Part shown: positions 30,023 through 40,109 of the stretch, piece by piece
Layout of the letters: each line of letters begins with the position of its first letter
How positions within the stretch are numbered: the first letter of the stretch is position 1
From: Desulfotomaculaceae bacterium
GTDB lineage: Bacteria > Bacillota > Desulfotomaculia > Desulfotomaculales > Pelotomaculaceae
Length of the DNA: 64,000 nucleotides
Assembly: GCA_028696455.1 (NCBI GenBank)
Contig: JAQVGZ010000001.1
Coordinates: 1 to 64,000, forward strand
Direction: 5' to 3'
Position numbers and translations under genes: made by a program
Notes under the pieces: model-generated
Databases searched by the model: none
The model's input: only the letters and a program-made list of their open reading frames with translations
What the model was told of the DNA's origin: nothing

Positions 30023-30173
30023 AGTATTTCAGCATGCTGGTTGCCTGCAAACAACATTTCAAGACACATACGGCGGTAGAAACAAGGAGGTGAAATAGGT
30101 TTTGCTCAAACGCACAAGGAAGTTTTGGTTGTTAAATCTGATGTTTTAGTTAATCATGAAAGGAGGAGTTTTG

Positions 30174-33100
30174 ATGCGAGTTTTTAGCAATAAAGGGCTA
30201 GGAAAACTAGTTGTTATATTTTTAATGCTGGGTTTATTTCTTAGCTTAGGTAGTATTACAACTGCAGTTGCTGCTGACATCTCGGTAAAGGTAACCGGGG
30301 ATGGGGTAACCAATCCCAAAACCTACACCCAGGCCGAATTGGAAACGATGGATGGCCAGGTGGGGCCACGTCTTTACAGTACGATCAACACCTGGCCCAC
30401 CAAGAACTGGTACGCAGCTAAAGGCGTGAAAATAGCAAAACTTTTAGAAGAGGCCGGGATCAAAGACGAGGCCAAGACAATTATAGTTAAATCAAGTGAT
30501 GGTTTTAAGGCAACCTTTACCCGGAAAGAGTTGTTGGAAGATGACCGCTATTATTATCCCAGGCTGAAAGAAAACCATGAGTTTTTTGGACATATACCGG
30601 GTTCACCTGATGATGCGGAAAAAGTGGACGCTATTCTGGCCCTAAAAAGTGTAAATAGCGATAATCTCAATGCCTTGAACGATCGTGAAACACCGCACTT
30701 AATCTTCGGCCAGCGCTGGGTTACGGAACAGACCAACCATGCCTTTGTGAAATATGTAAGTGAAATAGAAGTTACCACTGCGACTCCGGGCAAATGGGCA
30801 AATCCGACGGCAGAACCGGCGGGTGGTACTGTTCCGGCAGGAACTCTAGTAGAATTAAAAAGTCAGTTCAATGACTCTGATAAAGTTTATTACACCGTCG
30901 ACGGCAACGACCCTACCTATAAAAGTCCAATTTATAACTGGATTGCCAACCGGTGGTGGGGTGCCCGGCAGGATGAACTGAATGAAATTAACCATCCGAT
31001 TGAAATCAAAAGTGACACCACTATCAAAGCCATAACAATCGGTCTCGGCAAGGAAGACAGTGATATCGTTAGTTTTAATTATCAGGTCCTGCTGGCTGCA
31101 GCTCCTATCTTAACGGCAGACACCACTGATAATACAGTAGGACAGCCGGTGGAACTGACCTTCACCGATGATGCGGCCTGGCGTGCAGCTATTACCAGTG
31201 TCACCGTGAAAGATACTGTTTTGAGCAGCAATCAGTATACAATCAGTGAGGGTAACATCAATATTGTCGCGAGCGTATTTAGCACCGCTGGTGATTATTT
31301 AATTACTGTGCAGGCAACAGGCTATACAGACACAACCGTAACGCAACCCATGGTAAATGCAAGTGGTGGAGAAGAGCCGGTAACCCTGAACCTCAGCGGG
31401 AGCACGGCAGAGGCAGGAGATAGCGTGACTGCATCGGGTACGGCCACCCCCAATGATTGGGTTCCCATTAAAGTGGTAGACAGCACACAGAGTATCGTCT
31501 TTTTTGATACAACGAAGGCAGATGCTAGCGGCAACTACAGCTTTGACTTCATTATACCGGATGGAGCCAGCGGGGTTCTCACCGTAGTCGCGGGGTCTGG
31601 AAGTAATGTTGCCAGCAAAACACTTACCGTAACTGTCCCGTCCGACACTACTGCTCCAGTTTGGACGGACGGCAGCCTGACAGCAAGCGACGTTAGCCAG
31701 ACTGGGCTGACCTTGAGTTGGAATGCAGCATCTGACAATATAGGGGTAACAGAGTATAAAGTGTACCAAGATGGTGTTGTTATCGATACAGTCAGCAGTG
31801 ACATCAGGACTTACAACGTCACCGACCTGACTGCAGGAACTGAATACACCTTCAAAGTAGAAGCATGTGACGCGAACGGTAACTGGAGCACTGACGGTCC
31901 CAGCGTTACTGCCACCACATTAGATGAGACACCATACATCGTAACCCTGAACCTCAGCAAGAGCACGGCAGAGGCAGGAGATAGCGTGACTGCATCGGGT
32001 ACGGCCACCCCCAATGATTGGGTTCCCATTAAAGTGGTGGACAGCACACAGAGTATCATCTTTTTTGACACAGCGAAGGCAGATGCTAGCGGCAACTACA
32101 GCTTTGACTTCATTATACCGGATGGAGCCAGCGGGATCCTCACGGTAGTCGCGGGGTCCGGAAGTAATGTTGCCAGCAAAACACTTATCGTAACTGTCCC
32201 GTCCGACACTACTGCTCCAGTTTGGACGGACGGCAGCCTGACAGCAAGCGACGTTAGCCTAACCGGGCTGACCTTGAGTTGGAATGCAGCATCTGACAAT
32301 ATAGGGGTAACAGAGTATAAAGTGTACCAAGATGGTGTTGTTATCGATACAGTCAGCAGTGACATCAGGACTTACAACGTCGCCGGCCTGACTGCAGGAA
32401 CGGAATACACCTTCAAAGTAGAAGCAGGTGACGCGAACGGTAACTGGAGCACTGACGGTCCCAGCGTTACTGCCACTACATTAGATGAGACACCATACAT
32501 CGTAACCCTGAACCTCAGTAAGAGCACGGCAGAGGCAGGAGATAGCGTGACTGCATCGGGTACGGCTAAGCCCAATGATTGGGTTCCCATTAAAGTGGTG
32601 GACAGCACACAGAGTATCGTCTTTTTTGACACAGCGAAGGCAGATGCTAGCGGCAACTACAGCTTTGACTTCATTATACCGGATGGAGCCAGCGGGATCC
32701 TCACGGTAGTCGCGGGGTCCGGAAGTAATGTTGCCAGCAAAACACTTACCGTAACTACTAATTCCGATACCACCGCCCCGGCGGTGAGCAGCAGCGACCC
32801 GGCGGACGGAGCTACGGGGGTAGCGATAGATAAGACCGTGGCGATTACCTTCAGCGAAGACATAGTAGCAGGTGACGCCTACGGGCAGATCAGCCTGAAA
32901 GACGCCGGCAACAACAGCGTAGCCATTACGAAGAGCATCAGCGGTAATGTCTTAAGCATTAACCCGGATGCCAATCTGGGCTATAGCAGCATCTATACCG
33001 TGACAGTGCCCGCCGGCGCCGTAGAGGATGCGGCAGGAAACGGCTTAGCCGGGGCCTATACCCTGAGCTTTACCACAGGAGTCGCGCCCGATACCACCGC

Positions 33101-34310
33101 GCCGGCGGTGAGCAGCAGCGACCCGGCGGACGGAGCTACGGGGGTAGCGATAGATAAGACCGTGGCGATTACCTTCAGCGAAGACATAGTAGCAGGTGAC
33201 GCCTATGAGCAAATCAGCCTGAAAGACGCCGCCAACAACAGCGTAGCCATTACGAAGAGCATCAGCGGCAATGTCTTAAGCCTTGATCCGGAGGACAACC
33301 TGGGCTATAGCAGCACCTATACCGTGACAGTGCCCGCCGGCGCCATAGAGGATGCGGCAGGAAACGGCTTAGCCGGGGCCTACACCCTGAGCTTTACCAC
33401 AAAAGGCGATCCTGGCACCGGGACGGACAACACTCCGCCTATTTGGTCTAATGGAAGTTTGACCGCATCCAATGTTGGCCAGACAACATTGACCTTAACC
33501 TGGAGCGGGGCGTCAGATAATGAAGGTGTAACTGGCTATAGGATTTACCGTGGTACGACACTGCTTACACCAACGCCAGTGAGCGGGAACAGCTACAAAG
33601 TAAACGGCTTGAATAAAAATACCACATACACCTTTAAAGTAGAAGCAGGCGACGCGGCAGGCAACTGGAGTACAGATGGCCCCACCACCATTACCAGGAC
33701 TCTTACGAAACCAGACAAGCAAGCACCAACATGGGTTGAAGACAATCTGACAGCATCTAATATCACCCATAGTGGGCTGACCTTGACCTGGAATGCAGCC
33801 ACAGATAACGTGGGTGTGACCGGCTACAGGGTTTACCAAGGCTCTAAACTGCTAACACCTGCACCGATAACCGATTTGAGCTATACTGTGACTGGTTTGA
33901 GCCAGCTCACTAAGTACACCTTCACTGTCCAGGCAGAGGATAAGGCTGGTAACTTAAGCAGCAGTGGTCCTAAAATAACGGTGAGGACATTAGCAGCGCC
34001 AGATACCAGTGCGCCTACCTGGTCAAAGAAGTGTACTTTAAGTGCCGTCGACATCGGTCAGACGATGCTCTTAATTTGGGACGGAGCACTGGACAATGTC
34101 CGCGTGACCGGCTATAAAGTTTACCAGGACGGAACTCTGTTGACCCCAACCCCAGTATTTGGCCCCATATATAGTGTGACCGGTTTGACTCCAGGTGTGC
34201 CGTACACCTTTACCGTACAAGCTGGTGATGCTGCGGGTAACTGGAGTACTGATGGCCCAAGCGTCACAGCTGCAACCAGCAAATGGCCCTTGCCCTCGAG
34301 TGGAAAATAG
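30174..34310 (+). CDS. Exported SUOX-like + chitobiase-C-like + HID + FN3 repeats + Big_5-like repeats protein
   Basis: LYSTINTWPTKNWYAAKGVKIAKLLEEAGI; FN3 APVWTDGSLTASDVSQTGLTLSWNAASDNIGVTEYKVYQDG; Big_5 TTAPAVSSSDPADGATGVAIDKTVAITFSEDI. Start refined to ATG 30174 after aggagg. Confidence 0.87.
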   Translation: MRVFSNKGLGKLVVIFLMLGLFLSLGSITTAVAADISVKVTGDGVTNPKTYTQAELETMDGQVGPRLYSTINTWPTKNWYAAKGVKIAKLLEEAGIKDEAKTIIVKSSDGFKATFTRKELLEDDRYYYPRLKENHEFFGHIPGSPDDAEKVDAILALKSVNSDNLNALNDRETPHLIFGQRWVTEQTNHAFVKYVSEIEVTTATPGKWANPTAEPAGGTVPAGTLVELKSQFNDSDKVYYTVDGNDPTYKSPIYNWIANRWWGARQDELNEINHPIEIKSDTTIKAITIGLGKEDSDIVSFNYQVLLAAAPILTADTTDNTVGQPVELTFTDDAAWRAAITSVTVKDTVLSSNQYTISEGNINIVASVFSTAGDYLITVQATGYTDTTVTQPMVNASGGEEPVTLNLSGSTAEAGDSVTASGTATPNDWVPIKVVDSTQSIVFFDTTKADASGNYSFDFIIPDGASGVLTVVAGSGSNVASKTLTVTVPSDTTAPVWTDGSLTASDVSQTGLTLSWNAASDNIGVTEYKVYQDGVVIDTVSSDIRTYNVTDLTAGTEYTFKVEACDANGNWSTDGPSVTATTLDETPYIVTLNLSKSTAEAGDSVTASGTATPNDWVPIKVVDSTQSIIFFDTAKADASGNYSFDFIIPDGASGILTVVAGSGSNVASKTLIVTVPSDTTAPVWTDGSLTASDVSLTGLTLSWNAASDNIGVTEYKVYQDGVVIDTVSSDIRTYNVAGLTAGTEYTFKVEAGDANGNWSTDGPSVTATTLDETPYIVTLNLSKSTAEAGDSVTASGTAKPNDWVPIKVVDSTQSIVFFDTAKADASGNYSFDFIIPDGASGILTVVAGSGSNVASKTLTVTTNSDTTAPAVSSSDPADGATGVAIDKTVAITFSEDIVAGDAYGQISLKDAGNNSVAITKSISGNVLSINPDANLGYSSIYTVTVPAGAVEDAAGNGLAGAYTLSFTTGVAPDTTAPAVSSSDPADGATGVAIDKTVAITFSEDIVAGDAYEQISLKDAANNSVAITKSISGNVLSLDPEDNLGYSSTYTVTVPAGAIEDAAGNGLAGAYTLSFTTKGDPGTGTDNTPPIWSNGSLTASNVGQTTLTLTWSGASDNEGVTGYRIYRGTTLLTPTPVSGNSYKVNGLNKNTTYTFKVEAGDAAGNWSTDGPTTITRTLTKPDKQAPTWVEDNLTASNITHSGLTLTWNAATDNVGVTGYRVYQGSKLLTPAPITDLSYTVTGLSQLTKYTFTVQAEDKAGNLSSSGPKITVRTLAAPDTSAPTWSKKCTLSAVDIGQTMLLIWDGALDNVRVTGYKVYQDGTLLTPTPVFGPIYSVTGLTPGVPYTFTVQAGDAAGNWSTDGPSVTAATSKWPLPSSGK
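31381..32755 (+). repeat. Tandem coding repeat, period 561 bp, 2.4 units
   Basis: taaccctgaacctcag at 31381, 31942 and 32503; near-identical sequence through each unit, third unit truncated. Confidence 0.93.
32766..33410 (+). repeat. Tandem Big_5-like coding repeat, period 324 bp, 2 units
   Basis: gataccaccgc.ccggcggtgagcagcagcgacccggcggacgg at 32766 and 33090. Confidence 0.93.
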
Positions 34311-34375
34311 TAAAATAATACAGAACGAAATGCTATTGGTGTTTCAGTTAAGTAAAAGTACAGAAAGTAACCGCC

Positions 34376-34452
34376 CTTGTGCAGTGCCGGCAGACTACTG
34401 ATAACACTGTTCAGCTCCTAAGCAACGCTACCAGGAATGCATTGAATAAATA
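34376..34452 (+). pseudogene. Very short remnant of surface-protein gene(s) (HID start fused to SLH tail)
   Basis: gcagactactgataacactgttcagc resembles ADTTDNTVGQ coding; agcaacgctaccaggaatgcattgaataaatag resembles the SATRAEAVTVIINALNK* end of SLH paralogs with an internal deletion. Confidence 0.5.
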
Positions 34453-34617
34453 GTTGGTTGAGAGAATATTCGGGACTTAAGGAAAATGAGTTTGATGTAG
34501 AGGTATAAATGGAAAGGGGACTAATAAACCCCTTTCCATCATATAACAACCGGCAATGCAGTATAGAATGAATAAAATAACAGAGGTTGCGGTAGAGCGA
34601 TTAGAGAGGAGAAGCTG

Positions 34618-35535
34618 TTGTGTATGTTGTCAGCAAGTAATGGATTAGGAAAACTCGTTGTCATATATTTAATGTTGACTCTACTCGAATTAGGCAGTAC
34701 CATGATGCCCGCAGTTGCTGCAACGGATATGTCGATAACAGTGACCGGGGACGAGGTTACTAATCCAAATACTTTTAAAGTGTCTGAACTGAAAGTAATA
34801 GAGAGTGCTACCGTAACCCTTAACCTTAGCAGGAGTACGGCAGGGGTGGGAGATAGCGTAACTGCATCGGGTACGGCCACCCCCAATGCTTGGGTCCCCA
34901 TTAAAGTGCTTGACAGTGCACCAAGTATCGTTTTTTTTGACACAACGAAGGCAGATGCAAGTGGTAACTACAGCATTGACTTTATTGTGCCTGAAGGTAT
35001 TAGCGGGTTGCTAACAGTTGTCACGGGATCTGGCAGCAATGTTGCCAACAAAACACTTATGGTAACAACATCGCCCGATACAACCACACCGGTTTGGACT
35101 AACAGCAACCTAATGGTAACTGCTGTTACTCACACAAGCCTGACCCTTACTTGGAGCGGTGCTTCAGATAACACAGGTGTAGTTGGGTACAGAATTTATC
35201 AGGGCGGGGCTCTGTTGATATCCACAGCAGCCAACGGAAACACTTTTGACGTGAACGGCTTGATCCCTGGCACTACCTATACCTTTAGGATCCAGGCAAT
35301 TGATGCGGCAGGCAATGAAAGCATAACCGGCCCCAGCGCAACGGTAACTACTGAAACATTTGTGTTCGGAGATATGAATGGGGATAAAAGTGTTAATATT
35401 CTAGACCTCCTCTTTATAGCCACTAATATCGGGCAACCGAGTACAAAACCAGAGGCTTATAAATCGGATGTTAATGAAGATCGCCAGGTTAATATACTAG
35501 ACTTAATGATGGTAGAACAGTATATTGGTCAGTGA
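34618..35535 (+). CDS. Exported FN3-type protein with C-terminal type I dockerin-like domain; SUOX-like domain truncated to its first strand
   Basis: Signal peptide homologous to neighbours; ITVTGDEVTNPNTFKVSELKVIE then FN3; C-term GDMNGDKSVNILDLLFIATNIG...SDVNEDRQVNILDLMMVEQYIG. TTG start. Confidence 0.83.
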   Translation: MCMLSASNGLGKLVVIYLMLTLLELGSTMMPAVAATDMSITVTGDEVTNPNTFKVSELKVIESATVTLNLSRSTAGVGDSVTASGTATPNAWVPIKVLDSAPSIVFFDTTKADASGNYSIDFIVPEGISGLLTVVTGSGSNVANKTLMVTTSPDTTTPVWTNSNLMVTAVTHTSLTLTWSGASDNTGVVGYRIYQGGALLISTAANGNTFDVNGLIPGTTYTFRIQAIDAAGNESITGPSATVTTETFVFGDMNGDKSVNILDLLFIATNIGQPSTKPEAYKSDVNEDRQVNILDLMMVEQYIGQ

Positions 35536-35548
35536 TGCTTAATATCAT

Positions 35549-38500
35549 TTGCAGCTAAAAGACTTAAATTGCTTAAAAGGAGGTACTCTGGAAAAATTGT
35601 ATACGAAAAGACTTCTAAGGTATGGATTGGGAATCCTGCTGGTCACATTGCTGGCCATGCTGCCCGCAGTATTTGCCCCGACAGATGCAAGCGCTGCTAC
35701 CACCAGCCTGACCATCAAAAAGCTAGCGTCTGACGGCACAACTGTCCTTGAGCAGAAAACCGTGACCTATCAGGAGTTAAGGGATGGCGAACTTAGTGAT
35801 GGAACCCCCATACCGGTAATGGGTGGTGATGGGACCACGCACTATTATCACCAGGGCCCGGTATTTATTGATCACCCTGATGAAGAGACTGAACAGATGC
35901 TCCGTTGGAATCCCGAAGAGGATACGAACGTCGACACAAAGGATATGGGTGCTCTGAAGGGGACTAATGTTAAAGACCTCTGCGAATTAGTGGGTGGTAT
36001 GAAAGCAGGCGAAACAATAAAAATAAAAGCAATCGATGGTTTCAGCAAGACGTTTGCCTATAAGAATGTTTACCAGTACTCAGACCGTGAGGGCCCTATG
36101 GTGGTCTGCTGGTACAAGGATGGCAATTACCCGGATTCCGGCTACAGTGATGGCATGCGTCTGGTCTGGTTTGCCGACACCTCGACCAACCCCGGTGGCC
36201 TTCACGCCTTCGGCAACTGGGACTGGCACGAAGCTGCGGATCCGGAATACTGGTACTATTACCTCGGCAGTGGCGGTGAAAAGTACCCGACTACTACCGG
36301 ACTTTCAGTACAGTACGTCTCGGAGCTAACGATATACAGCAATGAGGATCCGCCGGTAATGCCGGAGGCTGTCTTTGCCGCTGATGTAACTTCTGGCGAT
36401 GCTCCGCTCACGGTGAACTTTACCGACCAGTCAACCAATTCACCAACTACCTGGGCTTGGGATTTTGATAATGACGGCTCTGTGGACTCCACCGAGCAGA
36501 ACCCGTCATACACCTACAGCACGGCAGGCACTTTTACGGTTAAGCTCACTGTCACTAATGACGCCGGCAGCGACGACGAGACAAAAACTGACTACATCAC
36601 TGTCAACCAGTCACCGGTGGTTATTTCCTTAACCCCCGGCTCCGGGCCGGCCGGGACATTCGTTACTATTACCGGCAGCGGTTTTGCCCCCAGCACCGCC
36701 GGTATAATCTGGTTCGACACCAACGGTGACGGCATCCAGAATAATGGAGAACCGCCGGCGAAAATTTCTACGGTGACCACGGATGCAAGCGGCAACCTCC
36801 CATCTGATGTACTGGCCGTACCCGGAGATGTCGCGACAGGCAGCTATGCCATCCATGCTGATATTCCTGCCGGCGACGCAATAGAAGCTTCTGCAGCCTT
36901 CACCGTCAGCGCGGGGATACTGCTGAGCTGCAATGCTGGAATCCCCGGGGTAACCACATTTGTCACCGGCAGCGGTTTTGATGCCGGTGCGGCGGGGACT
37001 GTCTGGTTCGACACAAACGGTAACGAAGTTCTGGACGATGGTGAGCCATCGGTTGGCGTAAACACAGATACGAGCGGGGCCATTCCCCTGCTCACAAGTT
37101 TATCTGTACCCTCAGCAAGCACGGGCAGCTACAATGTGCGGGCTGATATCCCGGGCGGGGGCGGCATCGAAGCAAACGCCAGCTTCACGATTACCAGCAG
37201 TGGTATAATTGTGGAACCTAGTTATGGAAACAACAGGGTAAGTTCCACAATAACTGTTACCGGCAGCGGCTTTGCCCCCAGCACGAGCTTTAGACTCTTT
37301 TGTGACAGGAATAGGAACGGCGTTCGCGACGATGCTGGCTATAGGGATGGCACTACATCCGAATCCGGTACATTCTCCATCAATAGTCTGTCTTGGCCAT
37401 CAGCGCCAACAGGCATCTACAATTTCCTTTGCGACCTGGGTAAGGATGGCACAGCTGACGCTTCAGCCGGCATCTTTATTATTCCGAGCGTTTACATTAG
37501 CACTCCCGTCGGTCTTCCTGGCGCCAATATCGGTATGAATATTGACGGGTTTTTGGGAAATGCGACCGGGTATGTGTGGTTTGATACTAACGATAACGGC
37601 GTGTGGGATGATGGTGAGAATCAGACAGTGGTAACCACCAAAACCTCTGGAGCGGCTACCTCGCCCGGCCTGACTGTGCCTTCCGTGCCACCGGGACTCT
37701 ATCAGGTGTGTACCGAAATACCGGCCAGTGGTCTCAAAGCCCAGGCAGCTCCTTATACCGTCATGGGTATAGCGCTGAATCCCAGCTCAGGAACTGCCGG
37801 CACGAGCATAGATATTACGGGTTATGGCCTTTATCCAAACCAGACGACCGGTAAATATATCTGGTTTGACACTAACGGCAACGGCGCCTGGGATGCTGAT
37901 GAGAGCAAGATAGACATAACAACCGACGCCAGCGGCACCTTGTCTCCTGTATCTCTTATTGCTCCGGCAGTGTCAGCAGGCAGCTATAATGTGCGCCTAT
38001 CCTCCTCAGAATTCTTCGCCGTGTTTACTATCGTGACACCACCGGTAGCTGCTTTCATCGGCAGTCCCGTCACTGGCGATGCACCGCTGACGGTCAGCTT
38101 AACCGACGAGTCAACCAACTCACCGACCTCGTGGGCGTGGGACTTTGATAATGACGGTACGGTAGACTCTACTGACCAGAACCCATCCTATGAATACAGC
38201 TCAGCCGGTACCTACACTGTAAAGCTCACGGTGACCAATGCCGCCGGCAGCGACGAGGAGGTCAAGACCGACTACATCACGGTGACTGGACCGGCTCCGA
38301 AGACATGGTACGTTGATGACTCCGGCAGCGCCGACTTTATCACCATCAAGACGGCGGTAGACGCAGCAAGTGCAGGGGATACCATCATCGTTAAAGATGG
38401 TACCTATACCGAGAATGTGATTGTAGACAAGAGTCTGGTTATTCAGTCCGAGAACGGGGCGGAACTGACGATTGTACAGGCGGCCAATACGAACGCTGAT

Positions 38501-39850
38501 GTTTTCAAGGTGACAGCAGCGAACGTGACCATTGATGGGTTTACCGTCTCCGGAGCTACATCAATGGGCAAATCAGGCATCTATATTTCCGGCTCGACTA
38601 GTGGTTCCTGCACTGTAACAAATAACCTGTGCAGCGGAAACTCTCAAGGAATATCCATTGCATCATCCGGAAACACGGTTTCCAGCAACATTTGTACTCT
38701 CAGTGGCAGATATGGAATTTATTTATCCAACGCAACCGGCAACTCCGTAACCGGAAACACCTGCTTCAACAACACCGCTGGCTCAGGTTTTGCTCTTTAC
38801 CTGGCAGATAATGCTGATAACAATACTGTAAGCGGCAACACCTCAGACTCAAATATTATCGGCATAAGAGTTAAGAACGCAGACTCCAATTCCATCTTTA
38901 ATAACACTTCTTCAAACAACAACTATGGCATGGAGATTGCCACCGGCTCTATTGGCAATGTTTTCTACCTAAACAACTTTGTCGGCAGTACTAGCGGTCA
39001 GCTATCCGCGGGATATGGCGCAGTTGCCGGTAACTTCTGGAACTCCCAGACGGAGCAGACTTATGAGTTCAACGGTACCCAGTATACCGGCCAGGTGGGC
39101 AACTACTGGAGCGACTATGCCGGTGCGGATGCGGATGGCAACGGTGTCGGTGATACGCCGTACCAGACAATCCTGACCGATAATGACAACTATCCATTGA
39201 TGGGGCAATGGCAGAATGGCGTTATCGCCGGCTCCACCGCCGTTCCGCCGATACTGACTGCGGACAGCACGGACAACACGGTCGGGCAAAATGTGACCTT
39301 AAGTTTCACCGATGATGCGGCCTGGCGGACAGCGGTCAGCGGGATCAGCGTCGATGGAATTGCTCTGGATGGCAGCAAGTACAGCCTGGCAGAGGGAACG
39401 ATTATCATAGACCAGAGCGTATTTGCGACGGCCAAGGATTATGCGATCGTGGTCCAGGCCACCGGCTACACTGATGCCACCGTTACCCAGACCATCAACC
39501 AGCAAAATATAAGTGCCGTTTACACAATCACCCCCGCGCCCGATGCGGCTTATAAAGCTGGCGCCACACCTGAAGGGATAAATACCATGACCGTCAACAG
39601 CGGTATTACCGGATTGAAGTATTTTGGCGTCCAAGTTACCCCGGTGACGGAACATAGCGGAATGGAAGCAGTGGTCTTTACGCACCAAAGAAACGGCGCC
39701 CAACTTAGCATAAACGTAACCAAAGCCGATTTTGATGTAGTTAGTACTGCTCAAGCTGGCTTTAACGTGCAACCTGATGATGTGATCAAAGTCTACATTG
39801 TCGACGACTTGACCAACGATATTAACTTCAACCCGACTATCCTGCAATAA
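35549..39850 (+). CDS. Exported SUOX-like + PKD + Ig-like repeats + NosD-like beta-helix + HID + shared C-terminal domain
   Basis: GTNVKDLCELVGGMKAGETIKIKAIDGFSKTF; PKD ADVTSGDAPLTVNFTDQSTNSPTTWAWDFDNDGSVDSTEQNPSYTYSTAGTFTVKLTVTN; WYVDDSGSADFITIKTAVDAASAGDTIIVKDGTYTENVIVDKSL; C-term ...DDLTNDINFNPTILQ. Actual start probably TTG about 35597. Confidence 0.83.
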   Translation: MQLKDLNCLKGGTLEKLYTKRLLRYGLGILLVTLLAMLPAVFAPTDASAATTSLTIKKLASDGTTVLEQKTVTYQELRDGELSDGTPIPVMGGDGTTHYYHQGPVFIDHPDEETEQMLRWNPEEDTNVDTKDMGALKGTNVKDLCELVGGMKAGETIKIKAIDGFSKTFAYKNVYQYSDREGPMVVCWYKDGNYPDSGYSDGMRLVWFADTSTNPGGLHAFGNWDWHEAADPEYWYYYLGSGGEKYPTTTGLSVQYVSELTIYSNEDPPVMPEAVFAADVTSGDAPLTVNFTDQSTNSPTTWAWDFDNDGSVDSTEQNPSYTYSTAGTFTVKLTVTNDAGSDDETKTDYITVNQSPVVISLTPGSGPAGTFVTITGSGFAPSTAGIIWFDTNGDGIQNNGEPPAKISTVTTDASGNLPSDVLAVPGDVATGSYAIHADIPAGDAIEASAAFTVSAGILLSCNAGIPGVTTFVTGSGFDAGAAGTVWFDTNGNEVLDDGEPSVGVNTDTSGAIPLLTSLSVPSASTGSYNVRADIPGGGGIEANASFTITSSGIIVEPSYGNNRVSSTITVTGSGFAPSTSFRLFCDRNRNGVRDDAGYRDGTTSESGTFSINSLSWPSAPTGIYNFLCDLGKDGTADASAGIFIIPSVYISTPVGLPGANIGMNIDGFLGNATGYVWFDTNDNGVWDDGENQTVVTTKTSGAATSPGLTVPSVPPGLYQVCTEIPASGLKAQAAPYTVMGIALNPSSGTAGTSIDITGYGLYPNQTTGKYIWFDTNGNGAWDADESKIDITTDASGTLSPVSLIAPAVSAGSYNVRLSSSEFFAVFTIVTPPVAAFIGSPVTGDAPLTVSLTDESTNSPTSWAWDFDNDGTVDSTDQNPSYEYSSAGTYTVKLTVTNAAGSDEEVKTDYITVTGPAPKTWYVDDSGSADFITIKTAVDAASAGDTIIVKDGTYTENVIVDKSLVIQSENGAELTIVQAANTNADVFKVTAANVTIDGFTVSGATSMGKSGIYISGSTSGSCTVTNNLCSGNSQGISIASSGNTVSSNICTLSGRYGIYLSNATGNSVTGNTCFNNTAGSGFALYLADNADNNTVSGNTSDSNIIGIRVKNADSNSIFNNTSSNNNYGMEIATGSIGNVFYLNNFVGSTSGQLSAGYGAVAGNFWNSQTEQTYEFNGTQYTGQVGNYWSDYAGADADGNGVGDTPYQTILTDNDNYPLMGQWQNGVIAGSTAVPPILTADSTDNTVGQNVTLSFTDDAAWRTAVSGISVDGIALDGSKYSLAEGTIIIDQSVFATAKDYAIVVQATGYTDATVTQTINQQNISAVYTITPAPDAAYKAGATPEGINTMTVNSGITGLKYFGVQVTPVTEHSGMEAVVFTHQRNGAQLSINVTKADFDVVSTAQAGFNVQPDDVIKVYIVDDLTNDINFNPTILQ

Positions 39851-39947
39851 CAGATCAACTCATAGTACGATGGGAAAGGTAACGCTATCGGCTGAAACTT
39901 GGGTTAAGTGTTTAATTACTAGTTCAATTGCTGCTGCTATAAACCAT

Positions 39948-39975
39948 AAGCCCGCTAATCAAGCGGGCTTTATGT
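39948..39975 (+). terminator. Terminator-like hairpin
   Basis: ataagcccgctaatcaagcgggctttat. Confidence 0.7.
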
Positions 39976-40109
39976 CTAAAAGGAGAACATGATCTCATTT
40001 GAGATTCCTTAGGCTTCCGGCTAGGCTAAAGAAGCCATTACCATAGGGAAGGATAAAGGGATCATAAAATAACAAGGGAGACTATGTATTAAAGAAAGGA
40101 TGAGTTATT

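Noticed and set aside
31381-33410. Possible CRISPR or satellite array because of regular repeats
   Set aside because: Units are 321-561 bp, in frame with large ORFs, and encode Ig/FN3 domains; no short repeat-spacer pattern was seen.
35549-39850. NosD-like beta-helix as evidence for a copper/nitrous-oxide system
   Set aside because: The beta-helix repeats are a generic right-handed helix in a multidomain surface protein; no Cu-site or nos genes are nearby.
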